From contig JAJDNS010000130.1 in NCBI GenBank assembly GCA_022340585.1, forward strand, positions 1-59,673: a DNA stretch of 59,673 nucleotides, read 5' to 3'. Below, piece after piece: positions 8,798 through 18,283 of this stretch. Within the stretch, counting starts at the first letter, position 1; every line of letters begins with the position of its first letter. The notes under the pieces are model-generated. The model was not told where the DNA came from. It saw nothing but the letters and a program-made list of their open reading frames with translations, and searched no databases. The stretch comes from Acidobacteriota bacterium. GTDB lineage: Bacteria > Acidobacteriota > Vicinamibacteria > Fen-336. A program made the translations under genes and the position numbers.

Positions 8798-9769
8798 TCA
8801 GGCGAGGGCACGGTAGAGCCGCTCCTTGAAGCGGGCCACGTCGATCTCCCAGCAGACCGTCACGTGGGGGTCGCTTCCGGTGGCCTCGGTGCGCCAGCCC
8901 GCGGTGTCCCCCAGCCCACGGCGAACGGCGTCGAGCTGATCGACCACCGTCATCCCCCGAGTGAGCACGCCCTCGCACTCGACATCCACCGCGTGGCGGC
9001 TCCTCCGCGTGACGACCTCCGGGTCGAGGGCGACGGCCATGGCCACCGGGTCGGGCAGGGCGATCCCGGGCTCGCCGTAGGAGTCGCGGTTCGCCTCGAG
9101 GGCCCTGGCGTTGCAGCCGAGAGCGAAACGCGCGAGGGGCGTGTCCAGGGCCCGGACGCGGGCGATGTCCTCGTCGTCGAGGTTGGCCGGCCCCCGGCAC
9201 AGCTCCCAGCCGACCATCTCGATGGGCAGCCCGGAGCGAAAGCAGAGGCGCGCCGCCTCGGGGTCGCACCAGATGTTGTACTCCGCGGCGGGGGTCATGT
9301 TGCCCACCGTGCAGGCGGCCCCGCCCATGACGACGCACCGCCCCACCTTCTCCACGATCTCCGGGGCCTGAGCCAGGGCGAGGGCGAGGTTGGTGAGCGG
9401 ACCCAGGGTGACCACCACGATCCCGGGGTGGGCGCGAATCGTCTCGACCAGGACGCTCACCGCGTGGCCCTCGGCGGCCGACGCTCGGGGCGGGGGATAG
9501 CCCTGGTCCCCCAGGCCGTCCACGCCGTGGAAGAAGGACGCGGGCCTCGGCTCGCGGAGCAGCGGGCGGGCGGCACCTTCGTGGACGGGCACCGCGGCTC
9601 CGCACAGCTCGACGGTGTATCGGGCGTTTCGGCTGCCCTTCTCCATCGCGACGTTCCCGGCCACCACGGTGATGGCCTTGACGTCCACCCCGGGCTCGCG
9701 CAGGGCCATGATCAGCGCCACCGCGTCGTCGGAGGCGGTGTCGGTGTCGACGATCATCGGAACGGGCAC
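8798..9769 (-). CDS. Inosine/uridine-preferring nucleoside hydrolase
   Basis: Cleaves the N-glycosidic bond of nucleosides, releasing ribose. The calcium-binding signature DTDTASDD is at residues 8-15. Other family blocks are VTLGPLTNLALAL, CVVMGGA and AEYNIWCDPEAA (substrate-binding Asn). Near the C-terminus the family's usual HD-P-x-A-x-A block reads LPDPVAMAVALDP: the Asp ligand is kept but the adjacent His is Pro, which may alter base preference or leaving-group activation. It lies 12 bp downstream of ligD on the same strand, so probably in one transcript, and ends 9 bp from the convergent symporter gene. Confidence 0.9.
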   Translation of the reverse strand: MPVPMIVDTDTASDDAVALIMALREPGVDVKAITVVAGNVAMEKGSRNARYTVELCGAAVPVHEGAARPLLREPRPASFFHGVDGLGDQGYPPPRASAAEGHAVSVLVETIRAHPGIVVVTLGPLTNLALALAQAPEIVEKVGRCVVMGGAACTVGNMTPAAEYNIWCDPEAARLCFRSGLPIEMVGWELCRGPANLDDEDIARVRALDTPLARFALGCNARALEANRDSYGEPGIALPDPVAMAVALDPEVVTRRSRHAVDVECEGVLTRGMTVVDQLDAVRRGLGDTAGWRTEATGSDPHVTVCWEIDVARFKERLYRALA

Positions 9770-9781
9770 GGGCTCACCTCG

Positions 9782-12397
9782 TCATTCTCCCAGGCGGGTG
9801 GCGAGACGCTCGAGGGCGGTCACCAGGTCGGGCTTCTCGTCCAGCACCGGGGCGAGCGGGTCGTGGTCGAACACCGCCATGCGCTCGGGCAGGGACTTGA
9901 TCGTGAAGTCACGGAGATCGAGCGTCTCGTCGACCTCGTCCCAGAGCAGGGGGGCGGAGGCCAGCGCCCCGGGCACCGGGCGCGCCGTGAAGGGCGCCGC
10001 CAGCAGCTTGCCGTGCCCGTTCTGGAGGTAGTCCAGGTACACCCGCCCCCCTCGGGAGCCCGGGAGGCGCGCGGTGGTGGCGATGTCGGGGAGGCGCCCG
10101 GCCACGACCCGGGCCAGCAGCTCCCCGAGCTGCCGGCATTGCTCGAAGGTGCACTGCCCACCGAGGGGAATGAGCACGTGGAGCCCGGTCGAGCCCGAGG
10201 TCTTCGGGTGGGCGGGCAGACCGATCTCCTCGGCCAGATCGCGGATGGCCCGGGCGACACGCACGACGTGGGCGAAGGGCGCCGTCTTGGGGTCGAGGTC
10301 GAGGATGCACCAGTCAGGGCGAGCGAGGGTCTGGACGCGGCTGGCCCAGACGTGCAGCAGGATCGTCCCGAGGTTGATGATGTAGAGGAGCGTCTCCACG
10401 TCGTCGGCCACGAAGTAGTCGATCTCGCGCTCCGCGCTCTCGCTCCAGACCCGCTCCAGGCGGACCCAGCCCGGGGAGAAGCTGGGCGCGTCCTTCTGGA
10501 AGAAGCTCTTCCCGGTGATGCCGTCGGGGTGGCGGGTCATGACCAGTGGCCGGTCCTTCAGGTAGGGCAGCAGCCAGGGCGAGATGGCCCGGTAGTACTC
10601 GATGAGGTCCCCCTTGGTGTGCCCCTCCTCGGGCCAGAACACCTTGTCGAGGTTGGAGAAGGGGACCTTCTTCTCCACCGGCGCTTCGGCCAAGAGATCC
10701 GAAATCCCGGGGCCGGCGGTCTCGGCGGGAGGAGCGGGTGTGGTGGCGCCCGGTCTCGGGAGCACACACTCATCCAGGGGCTTGTCGTCGCGGAGCCGCA
10801 GGAACACAGGCTGGCGCAGGAGGCCCTCGGCGGTCCAGGTCAGGTAGCGCACCTCGGCCACGTGGCGCGGCTCGACCCAGACGTGTCCCCGGTCGGTCGG
10901 GATCGGGCCCGAGCACACCGGCGCGTCACGCCGGTCGACCTCCAGCAGGGCGCGCAGATCGACGAGCTGCTTCTCGCCGAAGCCGCTGCCGGCCCGGCCG
11001 CGGTACACCAGGTCGTCGCCGTCGAAGGCGGCGAGGTGAAGGGCGCCGAAGCCGGTGCGGTCGCCCTGGGGCTCGGTGAAGCCCACGACCACGAAGTCGT
11101 CCGTGCGCTCGGCCCGCAGCTTGAGCCAGTGAGGCGACCGGCCCCCGCGGTACGGGGCGTCGGCGCGCTTGGCGAGGAGCCCCTCGAGGCGGAGGCGCGT
11201 GACCTCGGCGTAGAACGCCTCGCCCTGCTCCGCGATGTGGTCGAGGAAGCGGATCGGCCCCGCCGCGGGAAGCAGCTTCTGCACGAGACGCTTGCGCTCG
11301 GCCAGGGGCAGGGGCCGCACGTCGAAGCCCTCGAACGCCAGGAGGTCGAAGACGTAGAGGGTGGCCGGGAGCTCGAGGGTGGCCCGCTGGATGTCGATGG
11401 TCCTCCTCTGCTGGGCCCGCCGCTGCAGGCGCTGGAAGCTGGGCCGCGACTCCTCGTCGAGGACCACCAGCTCGCCGTCGAGGACGAGGTCGCCGAACGG
11501 CAGGGCTCTCAGCGCGCGGGCCACGTCCGGGTAGAGGGAGGTGGCGTCGCTCCCGCGGCGGTATCTCAGGCGGGCCTCCTCGCCCTCCCTCTCGGCCAGG
11601 ACCCGGTACCCGTCGTACTTGAGCTCGAAGAGCCAGTCGGGGTCGGTGAAGGCCTTCTCCGCGGTCTCCGCGAGCATCAGGCTCACGCCGGCCGCACGGA
11701 CCACCTGCCGGGGTGCGCCGAGGCGCCCGAGCTCAGCGCGCACCTCGGCCGCGCGCTGGCTGCCGCTCTTGATCTCCTCGAGAGTGAGCCCGGAGTAGAT
11801 GGACTCCGGAGGCAGGGTGCGGGAGTCGCTGGCCCAGCCGTCGTTCCGCTTGACGAGCATCCATTCCTTCGTCTCCTCGCCCCTCCTCTTCGACGTGCGG
11901 AAGAGGTGCCAGGCCCCGCGGAGCTTGTACCCCCGGAGCTCGAAGGTGAGCTTGCCTCGCGGGAGGGTCTCCTCGGGGTCCTCGAGGGGCACCCACAACC
12001 CCTTGTCCCAGACGATGACCTCGCCCGCTCCGTAGTTGCCCTCGGGGATCACTCCCTCGAACTCGGCGTACTCGACGGGGTGATCCTCCACCTGGACAGC
12101 GAGCCGCTTGTCGGCGGGGTTGAGCGAGGGGCCCATGGGCACCGCCCACGAGCGGAGCACCCCGCCGAGCTCGACGCGGAAGTCGTAGTGCAGTCGCCGG
12201 GCCGCGTGCTTCTGGACGCAGAACAGACGTGGACGGGCCCACGCGGGCGCCTCCTCGGAGGGAGACACCTCCACCGTGTCGGCCTCGGCGGCACCGCCGA
12301 AGGGCTCGGGAGTGCTCCCGGCGGAGCGCTTGTCCCGGTATCTCTTCAGCCGCTCGGAGGGCGCGCCGTCACCGTCTCGCTCGGGCTCGTCGGGCAT
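9782..12397 (-). CDS. ligD: ATP-dependent DNA ligase D (PE-ligase-polymerase)
   Basis: The multifunctional ligase of bacterial non-homologous end joining. Domain order is 3'-phosphoesterase (about 50-170, FCVQKHAARRLHYDFRVELGG), ATP-dependent ligase (about 225-540, nucleophile Lys near 260 in FELKYDGYR, with the OB-fold part ending around SGFGEKQL) and the primase-polymerase (about 585-865, with YYRAISPWLLPYL, HPKTSGSTGLHVLIPL and ILDLDP). This is the Pseudomonas-type order, not the mycobacterial one. All three active sites look intact. Its partner Ku lies about 7 kb away on the other strand. The start ATG has GGAAGGA very close upstream, and TACCAT/TATTAC at 12409-12417 could be its -10. Confidence 0.96.
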   Translation of the reverse strand: MPDEPERDGDGAPSERLKRYRDKRSAGSTPEPFGGAAEADTVEVSPSEEAPAWARPRLFCVQKHAARRLHYDFRVELGGVLRSWAVPMGPSLNPADKRLAVQVEDHPVEYAEFEGVIPEGNYGAGEVIVWDKGLWVPLEDPEETLPRGKLTFELRGYKLRGAWHLFRTSKRRGEETKEWMLVKRNDGWASDSRTLPPESIYSGLTLEEIKSGSQRAAEVRAELGRLGAPRQVVRAAGVSLMLAETAEKAFTDPDWLFELKYDGYRVLAEREGEEARLRYRRGSDATSLYPDVARALRALPFGDLVLDGELVVLDEESRPSFQRLQRRAQQRRTIDIQRATLELPATLYVFDLLAFEGFDVRPLPLAERKRLVQKLLPAAGPIRFLDHIAEQGEAFYAEVTRLRLEGLLAKRADAPYRGGRSPHWLKLRAERTDDFVVVGFTEPQGDRTGFGALHLAAFDGDDLVYRGRAGSGFGEKQLVDLRALLEVDRRDAPVCSGPIPTDRGHVWVEPRHVAEVRYLTWTAEGLLRQPVFLRLRDDKPLDECVLPRPGATTPAPPAETAGPGISDLLAEAPVEKKVPFSNLDKVFWPEEGHTKGDLIEYYRAISPWLLPYLKDRPLVMTRHPDGITGKSFFQKDAPSFSPGWVRLERVWSESAEREIDYFVADDVETLLYIINLGTILLHVWASRVQTLARPDWCILDLDPKTAPFAHVVRVARAIRDLAEEIGLPAHPKTSGSTGLHVLIPLGGQCTFEQCRQLGELLARVVAGRLPDIATTARLPGSRGGRVYLDYLQNGHGKLLAAPFTARPVPGALASAPLLWDEVDETLDLRDFTIKSLPERMAVFDHDPLAPVLDEKPDLVTALERLATRLGE

Positions 12398-12452
12398 GTC
12401 CTTCCGTGATGGTAATACGCGCGGCGGCTGACGCTCCGGCGGAGGTCGCGAC

Positions 12453-12458
12453 TATACT
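12453..12458 (+). promoter_or_regulatory. -10 element of the Ser/Thr kinase gene (leaderless)
   Basis: TATACT (5 of 6 to consensus) ends 6 nt before the ATG at 12465, so the expected transcription start coincides with the start codon. CTGACG at 12428-12433 is a possible -35 at a long 19-nt spacing. The gap (CCGAGC) has no ribosome-binding sequence. It is divergent from ligD. Confidence 0.6.
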
Positions 12459-12464
12459 CCGAGC

Positions 12465-14105
12465 ATGACGCTGCCGGGCCTGAGCTTCACGGAGGAGGAG
12501 CGGGCCTTCCTCCAGCAGCGGGTGGCGCTGTTCTGGAAGGTCGTGTTCCTGATCGCCCTGATCCCCGACGCGATCGTCTTTCTCCTCGACCCGGCGGGGA
12601 CGCTCTTCAAGTCGGGCGTCATCATGGACCGCCTCTCGACGCTGTTCTTCGGTCTGCTGTGGCTGGTCTGCCGGAGAGGCCGACGTCCGGCCTGGCTGGT
12701 CCTGGCGCTCGAGTGGGTCGGGCTGGGTGCCGTCTCCCTGGTGGTGGCCCTGACCGGTCGCTACCTCACCACCGAGGCCATCGCCTACTTCGCCGCCCAG
12801 ACGCCGGGCACGGTGCCGGGCCCGGGCCTCGAGAGGGCGGCCGACGGCTACATGTCCATCATGTGCATAACCGGCGGCGGGCTGCTCTTCGCGCTCCGGG
12901 CCGCCCTCATTCCCTCGCCCCCTTCGCGCACGTTGGCCCTGAACCTTCTCCTCGGCCTTCCCTACGTCCTGGTCCCCTGGTTCTTCGGCCCGGCCTCCGA
13001 CGGTGCCCCGCCGCTGCGCACCGCCGACTACCCGGTCGTGGGCACCGTGACCTATGCCATCTGGTGGGCGATCATCTCCGTGGGCACCACCGTCATCTCC
13101 CACGTGGTGTTCGGCCTGCGGGCGGAGGTCCGTCGGGCCCGCCAGCTGGGTCAATACACCCTGGAGGGAAAGCTCGGCGAGGGCGGAATGGGCGTCGTCT
13201 ACCGCGCGCGGCACGGGATGATGCGCCGGCCGACCGCGGTCAAGCTCCTCAAGCCGGAGCACACCGCGGAGACAGACCTGAAGCGCTTCGAGCGCGAGGT
13301 TCAGCTCACCGCGCGGCTCACCCACCCCCACACGATCACGATCTACGACTACGGCCGGACACCCCAGGGCGTCTTCTACTACGCCATGGAGCTACTCGAC
13401 GGGGCGGCCCTCGATCGAGTGGTCTCGCTCTGCGGGCCTCTGTCCGAGGCCCGGGTGGTCTCCCTGCTGTACAGCGTGGCCGGGGCCCTGGCCGAGGCCC
13501 ACGACGTGGGCCTCATCCACCGGGACATCAAGCCCGCCAACGTCATCCTCTGCCGGCAGGGGGGGATGGACGACTTCCCCAAGGTGGTGGACTTCGGGCT
13601 GGTCAAGGACCTGGAGCACGCCGGGGGGGCGGGCCTCACGAGGGCCGACGTGGTGGCTGGAACGCCCCTGTACCTCGCCCCCGAGGCGGTCAGCGCCCCG
13701 GAGACCGTGGGCCCCCCCGCCGACCTGTATTCCCTCGGCGCCGTCGGCTACTTCGCGCTCACCGGCACGAACGTGTTCGGGGGGAGAACGCTCGTCGAGG
13801 TGTGCTCCCACCACCTCCACACGCCGCCCGAGCCTCCGTCGATTCGCCTCGGCCGCCCCGTCGACCCCGAGCTGGAGTCCCTGATCCTCGACTGCCTGGC
13901 CAAGGACCCCCTCCAGCGACCGGCGGGGGCTCACGCGCTGCGACGTCGCCTGGAACGCTGCGTGGCCTTCGGCGAGTGGACGCACGAAGACGCCCACGTC
14001 TGGTGGAAGGAGCACGGCCCGGACCTGTCCACCGCCTCCCAGGCCCTCGAGGACACCGACCTGACCCTCACCCGGCAGGGCAGCGACCCGCGAGCGAACG
14101 GGTGA
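12465..14105 (+). CDS. Membrane Ser/Thr protein kinase (six N-terminal TM segments)
   Basis: The N-terminal ~220 residues hold about six hydrophobic segments (near 25-42, 56-70, 76-98, 129-148, 156-175, 200-220). A complete Hanks-type kinase domain follows (about 230-500) with GEGGMGVVYRA (P-loop), AVKLLK (Lys), HRDIKPAN (catalytic Asp near 353), VVDFGLVKD, GTPLYLAPE and an Arg in the usual C-lobe position (LQRPAGAHALRRRL). Membrane-first, kinase-last topology is the reverse of the common bacterial PASTA kinase and suggests sensing through the membrane domain. No extracellular sensor domain is visible. The stop overlaps the dehydrogenase start in GTGA, so translation of the two is coupled. 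Confidence 0.93.
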   Translation: MTLPGLSFTEEERAFLQQRVALFWKVVFLIALIPDAIVFLLDPAGTLFKSGVIMDRLSTLFFGLLWLVCRRGRRPAWLVLALEWVGLGAVSLVVALTGRYLTTEAIAYFAAQTPGTVPGPGLERAADGYMSIMCITGGGLLFALRAALIPSPPSRTLALNLLLGLPYVLVPWFFGPASDGAPPLRTADYPVVGTVTYAIWWAIISVGTTVISHVVFGLRAEVRRARQLGQYTLEGKLGEGGMGVVYRARHGMMRRPTAVKLLKPEHTAETDLKRFEREVQLTARLTHPHTITIYDYGRTPQGVFYYAMELLDGAALDRVVSLCGPLSEARVVSLLYSVAGALAEAHDVGLIHRDIKPANVILCRQGGMDDFPKVVDFGLVKDLEHAGGAGLTRADVVAGTPLYLAPEAVSAPETVGPPADLYSLGAVGYFALTGTNVFGGRTLVEVCSHHLHTPPEPPSIRLGRPVDPELESLILDCLAKDPLQRPAGAHALRRRLERCVAFGEWTHEDAHVWWKEHGPDLSTASQALEDTDLTLTRQGSDPRANG

Positions 14106-15088
14106 GCTCTGCCGCGCCGGCGCCACGCCCGGTGGTCCTGTGGGTCCTGGCCCACCCCGGGGACCCGAGCCTCGACGCACTGGATCCGGCCCCCGAGGGG
14201 GTCAAGGTCGTGGCCGGCGCGGAGCCGACGGACTTCGACGGCGCGCCGCACCCCGACGTCGTCTTCGATTGCTTCTCGGGACCGGCCCGGGTCGCCGGCG
14301 TGGTGGCCCGGGTGCCGGACCTGGAGTGGTTCCACTCGCGCTCGGCGGGGCTCGAGGGCGTGCTGGTGCCCGATCTCCGGGCCAGCCCCGCCGTCGTGAC
14401 CAACGGGCGGGGGGCCTTCAGCCATTCCCTGGCCGAGTTCGTCCTCGCCGCGCTGCTCTTCTTCGTCAAGGACTTCCGACGCCTGGTGAGGAGGCAGCGG
14501 GAGGGCGCCTGGGATCCCTTCGACATGGAGATGCTGCACGGGCGCACCCTGGGCATCGTCGGCTACGGCGACATCGGCCAGGCCACCGCGGCGCTCGCGC
14601 GGCCCCTGGGAATGAAGGTCCTCGCCCTGCGGCGGCGGCCGGAGCTCTCGGCGGACGATCCCCTGGTGGAGGAGGTGCTGCCGGCGGAGCGACTCCGCGA
14701 GCTGATGGCCCGCTCCGACGACGTCCTCGTGGCCGCCCCCCTCACTCCCGAGACCCGCGGCCTCGTCGACGCCGGGGCCCTCGCCGCCATGAGGCCCACC
14801 GCCGCCCTGGTCAACGTCGGCCGCGGGCCGGTGGTCGACGAGGCGGCCCTCGTCGACGCTCTCGAGCGGGGGCGCATCCGCGGCGCCGCCCTCGACGTCT
14901 TCGAGACCGAGCCCCTCCCGGGGGGACACCCCTTCTGGCGTCTCCCCAACGTGCTCCTCTCGCCCCACTGCGCCGACCACGTGCCCGGCTGGATCGAGGA
15001 CGGCACCCGGGTGTTCCTGAAGAACCTCGAACGCTTCCAGCGGGGCGAGCCCCTCCGCAACGTCGTCGACAAGTCCCGGGGTTACTGA
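14102..15088 (+). CDS. D-2-hydroxyacid dehydrogenase (GTG start, coupled to kinase)
   Basis: An NAD(P)-dependent dehydrogenase of 2-hydroxyacids, 328 residues from the GTG at 14102, which overlaps the kinase stop as GTGA. The cofactor motif GYGDIGQATA lies at about 153-162. The catalytic Arg (NVGRGP, near 240), Glu (FETEPLP, near 269) and His (SPHCADH, near 289) are all present. The N-terminal substrate domain is divergent, so the acid used cannot be named. Coupling to a kinase suggests shared stoichiometry, possibly substrate and kinase; that is speculation. Confidence 0.9.
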   Translation: MSSAAPAPRPVVLWVLAHPGDPSLDALDPAPEGVKVVAGAEPTDFDGAPHPDVVFDCFSGPARVAGVVARVPDLEWFHSRSAGLEGVLVPDLRASPAVVTNGRGAFSHSLAEFVLAALLFFVKDFRRLVRRQREGAWDPFDMEMLHGRTLGIVGYGDIGQATAALARPLGMKVLALRRRPELSADDPLVEEVLPAERLRELMARSDDVLVAAPLTPETRGLVDAGALAAMRPTAALVNVGRGPVVDEAALVDALERGRIRGAALDVFETEPLPGGHPFWRLPNVLLSPHCADHVPGWIEDGTRVFLKNLERFQRGEPLRNVVDKSRGY

Positions 15089-15133
15089 GCAGGACGACCG
15101 GCTCGGGCGGGCACCGCGAGTCACGGAAGCGGT

Positions 15134-15139
15134 TAAGAT
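15134..15139 (+). promoter_or_regulatory. -10 element of the kinase/peptidase/aminotransferase fusion gene
   Basis: TAAGAT ends 9 nt upstream of the ATG at 15149; transcription starting 6-9 nt downstream would leave an untranslated leader of 0-3 nt. No ribosome-binding site lies in the gap (CGCGTCCCG). No good -35 is seen. Confidence 0.45.
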
Positions 15140-15148
15140 CGCGTCCCG

Positions 15149-18100
15149 ATGCGTGAGTACCGCGTCGTCCCGCCGGTGCCGGGCCCGGAGGCCACCCGCC
15201 TCGCCCGCGAGCTGTACGGCCTCGAGGCCGAGGCCCGCGGTCTGCCCGGGGAGTACGACGCGAACTTCCACCTGACCACGGGCGAAGGCTCGGGCTTCGT
15301 CCTGAAGGTGATGCACCCCGAGCGGGACCGGGGGCTCATCGACCTCCAGTGCGCGGCGCTCCAGCACCTGGCGGAGCGCGCGCCCCAGCTGAGGCTGCCT
15401 CGTGTCCAGAGCACTCGGGAAGGTGACGCGCTCACGGTCGCCGAGGCCGGGGGCGTACCCCGGATCGTCTGGATGCTGACGTACGTGCCCGGGACCGTCC
15501 TGGCGAAGGCCCGGCCCCACTCACCCGAGCTGCTCGAGAGCCTGGGCCGGCTGCTGGGCGTGATGGACGCGGCCCTCGAGGGGTTCGCGCACCCGGCGGC
15601 GGACCGGGAGCTGAAGTGGGACCTCGCCCGGGCGGGATGGATCCGCGACCACCTCCACCAGATCGGCGATCCGGGGCGGCGCGCCCTGGTGGAGCGGTTC
15701 CTCGCCCTCCACGAGGACGAGGTCGTCCCGGCGCTGCCCCGTCTCCGGCGCAGTGTCATCCACGGGGATGCCAACGACCACAACGTGATCGCCGGCGATG
15801 CTCGCGCCTGGCCGCGGGAGATCGTGAGCGTGGTCGACTTCGGCGACATGCACCGTGGGCTCGTGGTCGCCGAGCCCGCGGTCGCCGCCGCCTACGCCAT
15901 GATGGCGGAGCCCGACCCGGTCGCGGCCGCCGCCCGGGTGATCGCCGGGTATCACCAGGCCCATCCGCTCGACGAGAGCGAGATCGCGCTCCTGTACGCG
16001 CTCATCGGCACACGTCTCGCCGTGAGCGTGACCAACTCCGCTCACGCCAAGGACCTCAAGCCCGACGACCCGTACGTCACCATCAGCGAGGCGCCGGCGT
16101 GGGACGCCCTGGAGCGTCTCGCCGCGGCGCACCCGCGGCTCGCTCACTCCCGCTTCCGCGAGGCCTGCGGCCTGCAGGCGGTTCCCGCGGGGGCGGTGGT
16201 CGAGAGCTGGTTAGGCGCCCAGCGTGACACCGCGGCCCCGGTGCTGGACGTGGACCTGCGGACGGCCCCGAGCCTCGTCTTCGACCTGGGGGTGGGCAGC
16301 CGGCTCCTCGGCGCCGATCCCGGGAACCTGGAGGAGGAGGCTCTCACCGAGCGCCTCTTCGGCGACATGAGAGCGGCCGGGGTCGAGGTCGGGGTCGGGC
16401 GCTACGACGAGGCCCGGGGGATCTATCTCTCCGGGCTCTTCGGCGCGGGGGACCGCCCCACCGACGAACGCCGCACCGTCCACCTCGGCATCGACCTCTT
16501 CGTAGAGGCGGGCGCCGCCATCCACGCCCCCCTCGCGGGGATCGTCCACACGCTGGCCCACAACACCGCGCCCCAGGACTACGGGCCCCTGGTGATCCTG
16601 CGACACGAGACCGACGCCGGCGCGCCGTTCTTCACCCTGTACGGCCACCTGACCGAGGACACCCTCGACGGGCTCACCGTGGGCCAGGAGGTCGCGCGCG
16701 GTCAGACCATCGCCCGCGTGGGAGCGCCCCCGACGAACGGAGGGTGGACGCCGCACCTCCACTTTCAGGTCATCCTCGACCTGCTGGACAGGGACGCCGA
16801 CTTCCCCGGCGTGGCCCCGGCCAGCGAGCGGGGCGTGTGGACGGCATTCTCTCCCGACCCCAACGCCCTCCTGGGTATTCCGGCCGAGCGGTTCCCGGCC
16901 TCGGAGCCACTCCCCCAGGACACACTCGCCGCCCGCAACCGCCGGCTCGTCCCCAGCCTCCGCGTCTCGTACCGTCGCCCGCTGAAGATCGTGCGCGGCT
17001 GGAAGCAGTACCTGTACGACGAGACGGGACGGGCCTTCCTGGACTGCTACAACAACGTCCCCCTGGTCGGACACAGCCATCCCCGGGTGGTGCGCGCGGC
17101 GCAGGAGCAGCTGGCGCTCTTGAACACCAACACGCGCTATCTCCACGACAACGTCGTGCGCTACGCCGAGCGGCTCGCCGCGCTGCTGCCCGAGCCCCTG
17201 AGTGTGTGCGCTCTGCTGAACTCGGGAAGCGAGGCCAACGAGCTGGCCCTGCGCCTGGCCCGGGCCCACACCGGCCACGAAGACGTGATCGTCCTGGAGC
17301 ACGCCTACCACGGCCACACGACGACCCTGGTCGACGTGAGCCCCTACAAGTTCGACGGCCCGGGCGGGGGGGGCCGCCGTCCCTGGGTCCACGTGGCGCC
17401 TCTCCCCGACGACTATCGGGGTCCCCACCGGCGCACGGATCCCGACGCCGGGGTGATGTACGCGCGGCACGTGGGCCAGATCGTGGCCCGGCTGCAGCTC
17501 GAGGGGCGGGGACTGGCCGCGTTCCTGGCCGAGACCCTGCCGAGCGTGGCCGGCCAGATCGTCCTCCCCCGCGAGTACCTCAGGGAAGCGTACCGGCACG
17601 TGCGCGGGGCGGGTGGGGTGTGCATCGCGGACGAGGTCCAGTCCGGCTTCGGTCGCCTGGGCACCCACCGCTGGGGCTTCGAAGCCCAGGACGTCGTCCC
17701 CGACGTCGTGGTCCTCGGCAAGCCCATCGGAAACGCCTTCCCCCTCGCCGCGGTGGTGACCACGCCGGAGATCGCCGCCTCGTTCGACAACGGCATGGAG
17801 TTCTTCAGCACGTTCGGGGGCAACCCGGTGGCGGCCGCGGCGGGGCTCGCGGTGCTCGACGTCCTCGAGGACGAGGGCCTGCTCGAGAACGCCCGCCGCG
17901 TGGGGGCCCACCTGATCGCGGAGCTGCGTGGGCTCCAGGAGAGGCATCCCCTGATCGGGGACGTGCGGGGCTCGGGGCTCTTCCTCGGCATCGAGCTCGT
18001 CCGCGACCGCGAGACCCTCGAGCCCGCGGACGAGGAGGCCGCCTACGTCGTCGAGCGGCTCCGCGAACGGGGCATCCTCACCGGCACCGACGGCCCCCAC

Positions 18101-18283
18101 CGCAACGTCCTCAAGCTGCGGCCGCCCCTGTGCTTCTCAACAGACGACGCCAACCTCTTCCTCGCGACGCTCCAGGAGGTCCTGGCCGAGGACGGCGCCC
18201 GGCCGGGGCGCACCGAGCAGGTCAGCGCTTCGCGAGGATGGCCCGGACGATCGCGGCGCCGTGGAAGCGGCCGGTCTCGATGA
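15149..18283 (+). CDS. Trifunctional fusion: APH-type kinase, M23 peptidase fold, class III aminotransferase/phospholyase
   Basis: One polypeptide of 1044 residues. Residues 1-350 are an aminoglycoside-phosphotransferase/choline-kinase fold with [19 protein letters not shown] (catalytic Asp near 206) and [10 protein letters not shown]. Residues about 430-570 are an M23 (LytM-like) domain keeping HLGID (near 444) and HLHFQ (near 537). Residues about 590-1030 are a class III PLP enzyme with [21 protein letters not shown] and PLP Lys near 857 in [11 protein letters not shown]. The two ends resemble hydroxylysine kinase and the ammoniophospholyases acting on phosphohydroxylysine or phosphoethanolamine. 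A pathway that phosphorylates an amino alcohol and then eliminates phosphate and ammonia is the natural inference. The role of the peptidase-fold linker is unknown. The last ~20 codons are antisense to ypdA. Confidence 0.93.
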   Translation: MREYRVVPPVPGPEATRLARELYGLEAEARGLPGEYDANFHLTTGEGSGFVLKVMHPERDRGLIDLQCAALQHLAERAPQLRLPRVQSTREGDALTVAEAGGVPRIVWMLTYVPGTVLAKARPHSPELLESLGRLLGVMDAALEGFAHPAADRELKWDLARAGWIRDHLHQIGDPGRRALVERFLALHEDEVVPALPRLRRSVIHGDANDHNVIAGDARAWPREIVSVVDFGDMHRGLVVAEPAVAAAYAMMAEPDPVAAAARVIAGYHQAHPLDESEIALLYALIGTRLAVSVTNSAHAKDLKPDDPYVTISEAPAWDALERLAAAHPRLAHSRFREACGLQAVPAGAVVESWLGAQRDTAAPVLDVDLRTAPSLVFDLGVGSRLLGADPGNLEEEALTERLFGDMRAAGVEVGVGRYDEARGIYLSGLFGAGDRPTDERRTVHLGIDLFVEAGAAIHAPLAGIVHTLAHNTAPQDYGPLVILRHETDAGAPFFTLYGHLTEDTLDGLTVGQEVARGQTIARVGAPPTNGGWTPHLHFQVILDLLDRDADFPGVAPASERGVWTAFSPDPNALLGIPAERFPASEPLPQDTLAARNRRLVPSLRVSYRRPLKIVRGWKQYLYDETGRAFLDCYNNVPLVGHSHPRVVRAAQEQLALLNTNTRYLHDNVVRYAERLAALLPEPLSVCALLNSGSEANELALRLARAHTGHEDVIVLEHAYHGHTTTLVDVSPYKFDGPGGGGRRPWVHVAPLPDDYRGPHRRTDPDAGVMYARHVGQIVARLQLEGRGLAAFLAETLPSVAGQIVLPREYLREAYRHVRGAGGVCIADEVQSGFGRLGTHRWGFEAQDVVPDVVVLGKPIGNAFPLAAVVTTPEIAASFDNGMEFFSTFGGNPVAAAAGLAVLDVLEDEGLLENARRVGAHLIAELRGLQERHPLIGDVRGSGLFLGIELVRDRETLEPADEEAAYVVERLRERGILTGTDGPHRNVLKLRPPLCFSTDDANLFLATLQEVLAEDGARPGRTEQVSASRGWPGRSRRRGSGRSR

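Noticed and set aside
8864..12409. 1181-codon open frame on the plus strand opposite the nucleoside hydrolase and ligD
   Set aside because: Product is low-complexity Gly/Arg/His/Val-rich without any domain, and both real genes are on the minus strand; a GC-rich antisense shadow.
16211..18100. 629-codon minus-strand frame opposite the fusion gene
   Set aside because: Composition typical of antisense frames in GC-rich DNA; the plus strand encodes three recognisable domains.
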